Origin: Actinomortierella ambigua
Taxonomy: Eukaryota > Mortierellomycota > Mortierellomycetes > Mortierellales > Mortierellaceae
Assembly (NCBI GenBank): GCA_016098155.1
Contig: JAAAJB010000031.1
Coordinates: 1-64,000, forward strand
Direction of reading: 5' to 3'
DNA: 64,000 bases
The notes below the pieces were generated by a model. It saw nothing but the letters and a program-made list of their open reading frames with translations. It ran no database searches and was not told where the DNA came from. Position numbers and translations under genes: made by a program. Each line of letters begins with the position of its first letter. The first letter of the stretch is position 1. This document shows positions 13,190 through 23,649 of the stretch, one piece after another.

Positions 13190-14632
13190 ATGGTGCCCTC
13201 ACACAGCCTTTCATCAGCGTCACTGAAGAGCCTCTTCATCCTATCTCTCAGCACCTTGTCACCTCTACTGGCGCAAGCGCACAGCTGGCTGGACTGCTCG
13301 GACACACGAGATAACGGAGCATGTTTCGGCTACCCACTGGGCTACCCTTCAAGGAACGACAGGGACATCAACACAAAATACACCTATCTCGTTCAGAACC
13401 GAAGGCCCGATGCCCCTGTCTGTCAACCAGGTCGTCAAAACATCCCTGGTAACAACCCTTTCCAACCGGCCAGCGTCATGCCCGGCCAATCGCTGCATCT
13501 GACCTGGCAACCCGATGGACATCTTGACGATGCCAAGCCCTCCTTCGTCGAAATCCACTGGTCCGGTGTCGCTGGTAAGCAGATATGGACACGATCCGAA
13601 CTCGGCGACAACACCCGCCTGGCTACCATGACGTTTGCAACGTCCGGCAATTGCGATCGACCCGGTGAGCCCAACACCTGGTGCCATGGCCGCTTCACAG
13701 TTCCCGAGTGGACGCAGCCAGGCACCTACCAGATGATCTGGTGGTGGAAGTATGACCGGAACCCCGCCGGGGAGGAGTACTCGACTTGCTTTGAGATCAA
13801 CGTGGGCTGGAATGCAGCAGCAGCCGCCGCCGCTCTATGCCAAAGAAGCCAGGAGGCACCTCAAGTATCACAGGCCCAGGTAGAGGCACAGGTACAGCCA
13901 CAACCACAGCCACAGGTACAATCGCAACCGCCTCAACAACGCCAGGATTCGCCTGCTGCTGCTGTCTTGCCACCGTCCGACGCGGTCGTCATCCAGTCCC
14001 TGACCATAAAGTCGCTCGCCTACGACGACCCCACGCTCCAACCAGCCGCTGTCGCCGCCGATGCCTCGGGTCCCGTCTCGCTCGCCGACATGGTCGCGCA
14101 GGCCGATGCTCCACTGGCTGGCATCCCCAGTCCTGACTACCACGCCAGTCAGTCCACCGAGGGCTATCAGGGAGATGACGACGGTCTGCTTGCCGTGGAT
14201 GCCATCAACATGGATAGCCAAACCGTGCCGCCCTACAATCCCATCGACCTGCCGCCCTCCAACATGCCAGGCCCTGGCATGCAGCAAGATCAACGGGCTC
14301 CTCCCCCACAGTCCCACAACGCCAACGACACTATCGGAAACAACAGCAGCAACACTACCTCCACCTCCACCACCAACACCACAACAACGACCACCCCGTC
14401 ATCCAATGCGACTTCTTCTTCTTCTCCTTCCTCCTCTCCTTCCTCTTCGACCTCCTCACACCCTCACCAGCCTTCGTCCACTGGCAACAATACCAGGACA
14501 TTGGTTGGCACCCAGCCCAAGGGCCTCCCTGCACCTTACCTGGCGAGTAGCGCTGTGGTCGAGATGGGCCAGATTAGTTGGGCGCTTTTGCTCGCCTCTA
14601 CCATGGCCTTCATGGCGTTTTTGATGTCTTAA
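13190..14632 (+). CDS. secreted, GPI-anchored LPMO-like protein with N-terminal His
   Basis: Single-exon gene of 480 residues. Residues 1-30 form a signal peptide ending AQA, so the predicted mature protein starts HSWLDC. A histidine at the mature N-terminus is the hallmark of copper histidine-brace proteins (lytic polysaccharide monooxygenases and relatives). The following about 180 residues are Cys- and Trp-rich, with further His candidates in SLHLTW, EIHWSG and WCHGRF, and an aromatic strand YQMIWWWKYDR. The rest is a Gln/Pro- and Ser/Thr/Asn-rich stalk with many N-x-S/T sites, then a hydrophobic C-terminus of about 20 residues, as in GPI-anchored wall proteins. Activity and substrate cannot be told from sequence. 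It may instead be a copper-binding surface protein without oxidase activity. An AATAAA lies 62 bp after the stop. Confidence 0.7.
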   Translation: MVPSHSLSSASLKSLFILSLSTLSPLLAQAHSWLDCSDTRDNGACFGYPLGYPSRNDRDINTKYTYLVQNRRPDAPVCQPGRQNIPGNNPFQPASVMPGQSLHLTWQPDGHLDDAKPSFVEIHWSGVAGKQIWTRSELGDNTRLATMTFATSGNCDRPGEPNTWCHGRFTVPEWTQPGTYQMIWWWKYDRNPAGEEYSTCFEINVGWNAAAAAAALCQRSQEAPQVSQAQVEAQVQPQPQPQVQSQPPQQRQDSPAAAVLPPSDAVVIQSLTIKSLAYDDPTLQPAAVAADASGPVSLADMVAQADAPLAGIPSPDYHASQSTEGYQGDDDGLLAVDAINMDSQTVPPYNPIDLPPSNMPGPGMQQDQRAPPPQSHNANDTIGNNSSNTTSTSTTNTTTTTTPSSNATSSSSPSSSPSSSTSSHPHQPSSTGNNTRTLVGTQPKGLPAPYLASSAVVEMGQISWALLLASTMAFMAFLMS

Positions 14633-14693
14633 CCATTTTCATTTTGATACCCCCACCCCCCTCTCCTAAGAACAAAAAAAAAACATATATATA

Positions 14694-14699
14694 AATAAA
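14694..14699 (+). terminator. candidate polyadenylation signal AATAAA
   Basis: The hexamer lies 62 bp after the TAA stop of the LPMO-like gene, within an AT-rich stretch between two convergent genes. Confidence 0.45.
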
Positions 14700-14903
14700 T
14701 ACAACATATAATGTACATTGCCTGAAGGGCTTTATTTGCGAAACGGATTGTTTTTTTTTTGGTACCAAATTATGAGAGATCCTTTTTCCTGTCCCCCTGC
14801 CATTACCAATCCTTTCTCTGAATCGGAAACTTTTTGTTTTTTTTTTGGGGGGGGGGGGAGGGAATGTTGCAGGTTGCATTTTTTTTTCCAGATATGTGTA
14901 TGT

Positions 14904-17900
14904 TCAAGGCGCAGTAGGAGTGGCAGAAGGTGTAGCCAGCGCATCTGCCGGATATGGGGGCGTAACAGAGTGAATGGGCGGTGTCGATGTGATGGTTGTA
15001 GTGGGAATGCCCCCTCTTGTGCTATTTACATGGGTCTCACGACCGTCGGTGTGGTAGTTACTGTTATTGTTGTTGTGGTGCTGCTGCTGTTGTTGTTGGT
15101 GCTGGTGGTCGCCGTGGTGGCTGTCTGCATTTTGGCGGTGAGGTTGATGATGGTGGGGGCGGTGGTCCGTCTCCATCGATTCGCCTCCTGAAGCCTGTTC
15201 AGAAGACATTGGTTGGGGGCTGGTTGCATAGCTGGCTCGGCCCGATGCTGGCTGGACAAGCTGCTTCTGCTGCTTCTGCTGCTGCTGCTGCTGCTCACCC
15301 TCATCATTAGCCTCCATCTCAGCATCATAAGCACCGTCCTCCTCACCAGCATCTCCATCATCCAACACACCTTCGTCGTCCTCGTCCATATCGTCTACCT
15401 CCTCATCGTCCAGTGGCTCGTCATCCTCGTCCATCTCGGTATCCTCGCGATGCCCATCTCCACCGTTGTGCATGTCCCGCTTGATGGCAGAGTCTCCCAG
15501 CGCAGCAACAACTGCTCCGCTTGCACCACCACTAGTTCGGCACACGCCATTGGCGCTGACACTGGGTCCTGCGGCACCGACTCCAGAAGTGGCAGATGTG
15601 GACCCCTCAGCAGCACCGTTATTGGAGGATCCCGTGGTGCCTGGGGCGGCAGATGCAGCCCCCGTTGTCGTCGTCGGCGTCGTCGCCGCCGCCGCCGCCG
15701 CCGCAGCTTTTTGACCACATCCAGCTCCTCCTGACCGTCCCAGGTGTCGCCTCAAAGCGTCCGGTCGGATAAACTGATGATGGCAATAGCTGCACTCGTA
15801 TGGCTTGATGCCCGTGTGCAGCTTCGCATGGCGGTTGCGGTCATGCAGACGCGAGAAAGCAAGCGCACACACATCGCACTTGTACGGCCGCTCGGCCGTG
15901 TGCACACGCATATGTGCTCGAAGATTGAAGGGCCGTGTGAAGCTCTTATTGCATCCTGGGTGTGTACAGGTATGGCTAGCATTATTGGCCCGTCGACCGC
16001 CTTTGGCGTTCATCGCAGATTGAGACAACGATGGTGTACCGTTCGCTTCCGCCCCTCCTCCTCCTCCTCCTCCTCCACTACTGCCACCACCATTTCCTGC
16101 ACCCCCTCCTCTGGTATCCTTTGTCGTTCCTCCAGACTGGTGCGATCCTGACCCTGAAGCTGTTCCTGATCCCGTCAGTGGCGATCCCATGGGTCGATTA
16201 TACACGTGCGATGGGTGAGCCGAGCCGGGCACACCGGGTGCGTGACCCGCCATGGGCCGACTGGGCGGATACTCATCTCGCAGGCTACTCAATGCTCTCG
16301 GGTCAACATTCATATGCCCATCGTGGCGGTGGATGGGCATGGAGCCTGATCGTTTAGGTGGCATCACACGCGGTGGTTCTCCATGGGTTGGCGCAAGGCC
16401 ATGTCCTGGCTCGTCACGGTACGCATATGGCATCGGCAGGTTGCGACCAAAGGAGGGAAGCATCCGGTCAGAGTGTTTGCCGAGATGCTGCTCGTGGCTA
16501 GGCTCGGCCGGCGAACTGTCGCCGTGGGCACTGTAGCGTGGCATGTGAGATGGTGAGTGTGCTTGAGGTGACTGCGTGTGAGGCGAAGGTGGTGGCGGAG
16601 GATGTCGAGGCGATGGAGGGTGGTGATAGGCACGCTGTGGATACGCCGTTGGTCCCAAATCCCGCTCATCGCGATCGTTGTGGTCATAGCGAATGGATGG
16701 GAGCGATTCATTCCGAGGCACGCCGTCCACTGGATGGAGGTACATCCTTGAGGATGCCGAAGACGAAGGCTGCGACGCTCCTGACGATGTTGCGTGTGAA
16801 GGGGGTACATAGGATGGGTTTGGATTGGGGGGATAAGCCTCACGAAGTGGCGAGGGCGGACGATGCCCAACACGATGGTGAAGTGGCGAGTGTGGAGGTG
16901 GTGGGACATCTCCTTGGCGCATGCGAGTCTGTGAGTCGTGTGACGGGATTGTGTCCATAGACGACGACTTGCCATAAAAGTTCCGCGACTTCTTCGCACG
17001 ACTATACTCCTCCAAAACGTTATCCTTCAGGTTGTGATGCAGGCTGTAGCCAAAATGAGCAGAGTGGGTCTGCTTCAATGGTGCCTGTTGCTTGCTCGCA
17101 TAGACTGCGGGGTGGTACATGCGCACAAGATCCTGGTTCACCTCTGGCCCAGTCGACGAAGGCAACAGCTGATGGGCCACGGCGTTGTGGCAGTTCCGAA
17201 GTGTGTTAGAGGCTCCATGCTGTTCCAGCAACTTGGCAATCGAGTTTTGTCCCATCCAGCAGGCGTAGTGGAGAGCTAATTCGAGCAAGTACAGTTCAAG
17301 GTTTCAAAAAATTAGGACGAGGTAACCACTATTCTCGCTGACGGGTGCGTATGCCATTGGGTGGAGGAAAAAAAGGGGAGGGGGGGGGAGAAAGACAAAG
17401 TAAATACCTGTAAAGCCATTCCAGTCAGCAGCATCCACCTCGATATTCTCCTTGAGTAAGAATTCAGCAAGGGATTCCATCTCAAGGACAACTGCGAGAT
17501 GTAAGACGGTGTGACGATTATCATTTTGCATCGACAAGTGCTGCAGGCCATCGGATGTCTCCAGCGCCTTCAAAACCGTGGATTCAAGCGCCTTGTTTGT
17601 TTGTGGACTGGGCATCGTCGTCTGAGCCACACTCATCGACATCATCTCTGTCACAAGACGGTCAAACTCTTCTTCTTCCACTGGATGAGGATATCCATCG
17701 TTGACAAAACTGTTGGTGCGTCCAGGATAGCCGCTCAAGTCGGATGAATCACGTCGGACACTGCCTCGCCTCACCATTCTGGTTGCACGCGAACGAAGGT
17801 CACCAAGGCCGCCCAAGCTCTGTCCTGCAGATTCAGAAAAGTCTGTGCTCCTTCCACTGGCGGCGCTTTCCTTCCTCTCGCGTGTCCATTCGACTCCATC

Positions 17901-20900
17901 GCGACCCAGAACTAAGATCTCAGCCACTAGCTCAGCAAGAGCGAGTCCCGTCTTGTCTGCATATGAGAATTGAGCCTCTGGAGAGGGGCGATCACCAGAA
18001 GACGATGGACTCTTTGAATGAAACGAAATTGATGCGATGACAGGTTCTGTTCTGGGGGGAGTCCTGCACATCAGCACATCGTGATGTAAAACCGTTACGT
18101 CAGTCGCCGGAAGTGTGTCAAAGTACGGAATAAGGCCATCTAGAGAGAGGAAGAAGAAGAAAACATAGGCAATATACGATCAGCACATATCGCATGTGAG
18201 AAATGCATCTCGTCTAATCACTACGATCACTTGTTTGCGTCACGAGTATGCTTACTTCGAAAGCCTGATCCAATAAGGGTCACCTCTGTTCCGCCGAGCA
18301 TGTCGCCAACAGCTGGGATAATACGACTAATGACAGGCGCCGTGCTCACATCGCTCCAAGACCGCGACTTTGTAGGCGCCCCATTCTGTCCAAAGTGCCC
18401 ATGGGGTGACAAGCTCAGGTCCTCTATGCCTGAACGCACGCGAACAAGTCGCGCGTCTGTCATGGATGATGTGTTGGAGGCCTGATAAGGCGCATGCCTA
18501 CTATGATATCCATCGACATCCGGTGAATGCTGGCTATTTTGTCTCGAGCGTGGGCTGTCAACTGTCATGGCAGACGAGCCTGGCTGTGGGTGCGCATGGC
18601 CGCTATGTCGGACATTGTTGTAAGGTGAGAATGACCGCATAGGGCCATCCTGTGCTCCATGACCATCTGAAAGAGAGTCTGGTTCCTCTGTGAAGAGGAG
18701 CTGTGAGCCATTGAGGATGGCAGCTGGAAGTCCCGAGTCGTCCTCCTTGCGCTGATGCTTAACATCACTCTTATCCTCACTGAACGACGCCATGCTCTTG
18801 TTCTTGTGGTTGCCGGTAAAGAGGATATCCTTTGTTCGACAAGATCCGACACGGATCTTTTGGTCGTGAGTGTACTGCCACAGAGTGAACTCAAAACTTT
18901 TTTTTTTTTCATAGGAGAGATAAAAGAGAGAGGAGAGTGCTCCATTAGTCCATTAGTTCGTGGAAAAGTATCGCCGCTGCATGGGCGAAACGTCTTTTGT
19001 TCTTGACCTGAGAATGACTTACAAGTAACGATCATTGTTGCCCCGCTTATCATGGTGGGTGGACGAACAGAGCACCTTGGCCATCACAGTGGTTGTGCCA
19101 AGTGAAAAATCAACAATATGGTCCGAGACACAGAACTGGAGGATCTGGCCTGGGTCAACGTTCTCGTTATTGATGTGGCTCTTGGCGGGCGCTCCAGGCC
19201 CAGTGGAAGGCTTGCGTACCTTTCCCTCACTCTAAGGCACCGGGAAATAGCGATGGGGCCGATGAAATGAAAGCATATGTGAGAGCCGTGATGCAGGAGG
19301 TACTGGGAAGGCGATATCGTGGCAATAATAGGATAGAAGGGCTGCAAAGTGCTCTCATTTTCGTGATATTTCCAGGCAGCATTCCTAATTTGTTACCTTA
19401 TGACAACACTCTGGACAAGCCTGGACAACTGCCTCGGTGGAGGCCAGGTGGACGGTGACTTTGAGATAGTACGGATTCGGGTCCGTTGGCGTCTCGCCGT
19501 GCTTGACCTTGGACTGGCCCTGAACCATCTTGCGAGGCAAGATCAAGGTCATAAGCTGAGGTAGAGATTCGAGCTGTGGAGGCTTGAGGTCGAGCCTGAT
19601 AAGAAATTGTTGACCTGTCCGGAACGAATTTGTATCCTGATTGCGCTTGTGGAAGGTGGAGACGGTGAGCTGATACTTGCCATTGTTGTTGAAGTTATTG
19701 TTGATGTGGTGGTGGTGGTTGTTGTTATTATTGTTGTTGCTGTTGGTGTGGTAGGGCAACGAAGGTTGCTGGGCTGCCGTGGGATGCCTGTATGTACAAC
19801 GCAACGGTAATTGTGAGGGGAATATTGTTGATATGCGTGTGAGCAATGAGGGAATACAGCGAGGGGATGGTTGCTTTGCTTCTTCCTCCCTGGGTAGCCA
19901 CCCAATTGGCTCAGCCTGTTTGGATTCATCCTTCTCCTTCTCTTTCTCTTTCTCTCTTAGTGGGTATCATTTTCGTCAATAGGGGGGAAAGGGAAGTGGA
20001 CGGCGGGAAGCGAACAGCCCACTGCCTCACTTCCTGAGCATCTGAACAATACGTGAAAACCATTAGACTCTTGGCAACAGCCTGCCAACTTTGAGTGAAC
20101 CTACAATGTGTCCCTCTCCCGCCCTCTCTCTCATTCACACGCTCCTCCTTCATCTCCCCCTGGGAGGACTACTTTTTTTTTGTGACCCGGCAAAATAAAG
20201 AAAGTAGAAAGTCTCAAGTTGGCCGATTAAAAAGAGTCGAAACCCATGGGGCTAATCATCCCACACAAGGTACTCTTCGTCTACTGCTATCGAGATTTAG
20301 CTCCACAAGTCAAATAGCAAGGGCAGCACTGCCCATGGCAAGAGCCCTTTGCTTACACAAGGAAATACAAAAAGAGGACAACAGACATGACATCCCTGCC
20401 ATTCAGAGGAAGAGGGACGCATACACAAAGAGAACGAAAGAGAGAGAGGGAGAGGGAGAGAGAGAAAGAGAAAGAGAAAGAGAAAAAGTCGATGGCAGGG
20501 GGACTTTCTCTCTCTCTCTCTCTTCTCTCTCATACACATACACATACCCACACACCGCCACCCACATTGAACGGGAGGGGGATATAAATAAAAAAAAAAT
20601 AGCACCAAAAAAACCGTACCTTGTCGAAGGCGCAGAGAGTGAAAGCTCATCTGGTAGAGAAGCTTCGCTCATCAATGGACTCGTCACCAGATAGTTCTGC
20701 GACTCTTGGTGAGCGAGGATAAAGTCGTGTTGAGATGTCATTGATGCTGATGAGGACGAGGAAGAGGTAGAAGTTGTCTTTGCAGGGGGTGGTGGCGGCA
20801 GGAGTGGCGAAGGTGTACGCAGTGGGTATTCTTGGTCTTCTGTACTGGTGATGGCTGCGGTCGAGGTCGCTGCTGATGTGATCACGTTGGTCGTAGACGA

Positions 20901-21060
20901 GGAGGTCAGTGGTGCGATGGACGAGTGTGCTGCTGTTGGTGCAAACGCGGCGGCCGTCTTGTGGGGTGACTGGACCTGCGACACTGCGGGGAGAGGGGGA
21001 GACACAGCCTGTGCTGGCAACAAATGGGGCGAAGCACGCGTAGTAGGTGGTGCAGTTGGT

Positions 21061-21095
<35 letters not shown>

Positions 21096-21420
21096 ATGTG
21101 GATGCAGCTGAGGGATCCCTGTTGTCACCGCAGATACAGTTCCTGTAGTTGCTGTCGTTGCCGTAGTAGTGGTTGATGCAGTGATAGCAAGGTGAGGAGG
21201 GGCAGCAGGAGGAGATGATGGTAGAAGGTGGCTGGATGGCTGTGCTGTTGGTGGACGAGGGGCGCTCTAAGAATAGGCAAGTTGGCGTGAGATGGGGGGG
21301 GGAGTCAGTCCATACAAGTATTGTCAATGAATGAGCTCGTTTTCTCTTTATCATCAAAAAGTCAGGTCCCAAGGTCATTGGTGTTCGGGGGAAGAGAAGA
21401 AGGGGCATTACATGATCCAT
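14904..21420 (-). CDS. Spt23/Mga2-like regulator: IPT, ankyrin and C-terminal C2H2 fingers
   Basis: Seven exons were inferred: 21420-21412, 21266-20620, 19787-19397, 19231-19023, 18896-18256, 18139-17408 and 17275-14904. They close in phase to about 1666 residues. Residues 1-220 are Pro/Ser/Thr/Gln-rich. About 220-430 resemble the Spt23/Mga2 N-terminal domain (KVTVHLAS, ACPECC, then QILQFCVSDHIVDF and FEFTLWQYTHDQKIRV). An IPT/TIG domain lies at about 604-674 and ankyrin repeats at about 833-910. Three zinc fingers lie at about 1307-1397, followed by acidic and polyGln sequence. Yeast Spt23/Mga2 are ER-anchored by a C-terminal membrane helix and activate OLE1; no such helix is visible here. 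The ankyrin join across the last intron (NGFT to ALHYACW) restores a repeat, so the fingers belong to the same protein. Exon 1 (three codons) is the least certain part. Confidence 0.8.
20429..20531. repeat. intronic inverted GA/CT tracts (potential hairpin)
   Basis: A GA-rich tract at about 20429-20488 is followed, after a loop of about 14 nt, by a CT tract at about 20503-20531. AAAAAGTC on the left mirrors GACTTTCT on the right. It lies in the 832-nt intron 20619-19788 of the Spt23-like gene, the longest intron of that gene. In the transcript the two arms could pair. Confidence 0.65.
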
Positions 21421-23649
21421 CGCCTTGTGGAAAGAACAAATACCGAGACAATGAGAGAGACAGAGAGAGTGAGAGTACTGGGTGAGAGTGCTGTGTCGGA
21501 TGGGATGGATGTGGGCGGTGAGGTGATGGATGTCAAGCCCCCCGCCAGAGTAGCAATAGCACGATCTGGCAGAAACGAGGGAGGAGGCGAGGCGAGGCGC
21601 GGCGAGGCAACCGAGTGATGGGACGAGGGGGGAGAGAGAAAGAGAGCGAGAGAGCGACAAAAAGGATGCAGGAGTATTGTGGCAAAGGTAGGCAAAGAGA
21701 TGGAGGTCCTTTTAATGGAAAGGATGAATGGGCTGAAGAGAGGTGGGGGACAGGCGGAGGGAATGCAAAGAGACATCCCACCCCAAAGGGTGCGTTGGCA
21801 GGCAGGTCTCAGGACACAGGTGTGGCTGAGCAACATACATCACACAAAAAAAAATCGCTTCGTACTTCTACATACCCTCCCAGCGTATATGGCGCTTGTT
21901 GGTGAAGGGTAAGAATCGAGCATCTGCTTCAGATACGATCATGGAGGAAGTGCGCTCTTCTTGTGAATCTCCTACATCAACTCGCCTGGCCCCGACTACG
22001 TTCTTTGCACCACTACCACCGCCACTACCGACAGGATATCAACGCAACTGGCCAGTCATATGCGTTGCTCGATGGCCTGGTGAGCAAAACGCCCTTCTTG
22101 CTCCGCAGCCCATGTATCACCCTGAGCATCAGGCATTCTAACAACCCCCTACTGCTAAGCGGACCTGGCTCGAGCCAGTCGCGTCAGCGGAACGGTATTA
22201 CATCAGGTCGCCAGCCCAAATGCATGTCCGAAACCAGCTAGACATCCTTTCAAGATCCATCATGGTAAAAGACTCACCTGATGCTGATCACCAATGCCCA
22301 ACAGGCATGAACATAGTAGTCTTGGATCAGACGTTGAGAAGCGCTTCTAGTCATTCGTGCCTAATGCTGGCTTGGCAAATCGTCCTGTACGAACTTCTAG
22401 AGTTTTCCGGGACGTATAGTGATCTAGCCCAGCCTCATTCGTGTACACATGTCGACATAACCTGCGGATAAAAATAAAGGGATGGCTACGATCACCCACC
22501 CTCCTTTTCGTAAAACACTTTCACCGAGGCGGGTGGAACACAAGTAGATCGACCCCAAGATCGTGTCGAGACGGCTCGACAGATGACAGCGGATGATTAT
22601 CGGATTGAACTTTTTGTTGGTCATTCTCACCGAGCTTCGAAAAGATCTTAATGTTGGACCTCATGAGTAACTACAAACACGAGGGGGAAGGAGTATCGTG
22701 AGCCTGAATGCGTGGTTGAGATTGCCCAATCCCTTCACCATGCTATTTTCATACTTTTACTCAAATCGGCCTCTAGCAAGTGCTACGTTTGGTGTTGCCG
22801 CTGTGCTGTCCAAACCAAAAAAAAAAAAAAAAAAAAAAAAAGAGTCGGCCACTCTCCGTTGTTGATGATGCAATATATCCCATCAAAGAGTCCGTACCTG
22901 ACTTTCTGCTCCAAATACTTCGAATTGGCTAATGGCGACCAGCTCCATCTAGGCACTTGAAAAATCTGATGCTGGATAGCCCGATGGAACAGACTTGTGC
23001 CAAGTTTCAGCTTGCATACCTCGGGCGCCAGGTTATGGTCTCCGAAGAAGGTTCAATGAAAATGTATTCATACTGCCCTCGAGCCAGACGAAATCAAGAT
23101 AGCAGTTTGCGATGTACTGCAACGACTGTGGAGGGGATGTACCTTGTTTGACCCAGTAACCAGCAGCGACATCGCCGAGGTGGGTGGATAGACCAAGCTG
23201 TAACTTGTATCGGATTCCTCACAACATTCTGACCGCGCTCGCCTACGTTAGAACTACCGGAGTGGGAGGTATGGGATGATGAGTACTGTACCAGATAAGG
23301 AGGAGATGAGGGAAGAACCGATCAGGACTTATCCTTGGAATACGTACACGAGTCTTGGGCCCCGTCCCTCCCGAGCCATGAACAGGGCTTAACGATGCAA
23401 AAAGGGGGGTGGGGGGACTGGAGCAGCCGAGTTGGGGCGACAGAGGACACTTGAACCAAGAAGTTGGTCATTTGGGAGCCGAGATGCTTGCACCCTACTG
23501 CACGTTTGGGAATTGAGCTCAAACATTTTTTCCCTTTTGTTCTCTTTCCTCCTTTCTTTTTCCTTCTTCTTCTCCTAGTCCTCCTACTCCTCCCTTACCT
23601 TTCCCCCTTTGACTCTCTACTCTTACCCACATACACAAGATTACCCGCC
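21421..23649. other. divergent intergenic region, Spt23-like / EF-hand gene
   Basis: About 2.2 kb without a supportable gene. It contains GA-rich sequence near 21445-21475 and 21620-21660, a pure A25 run at 22817-22841, and a CT-rich leader at about 23521-23620 just before the EF-hand start. Short open frames here lack family resemblance and codon signal. Confidence 0.5.
22817..22841. repeat. A25 homopolymer
   Basis: Twenty-five consecutive A residues in intergenic DNA, with no flanking duplication or retroelement remnant visible. Confidence 0.85.

Noticed and set aside
18015..18350. NF-kappaB/Rel-type assignment for the IPT plus ankyrin gene
   Set aside because: The N-terminal part resembles Spt23/Mga2, not a Rel homology region.
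20403..20618. Extension of the Spt23-like exon past 20620 into SPSRSMWVAV-type sequence
   Set aside because: It runs into GA/CT repeats, while a good GTACGG donor at 20619 and a matching acceptor at 19788 keep the frame and reach family sequence.
21128..21660. Frame of 337 codons upstream of the Spt23-like start
   Set aside because: Different frame from the coding exon; rich in Leu/Ser/Pro from repeats, without family resemblance.
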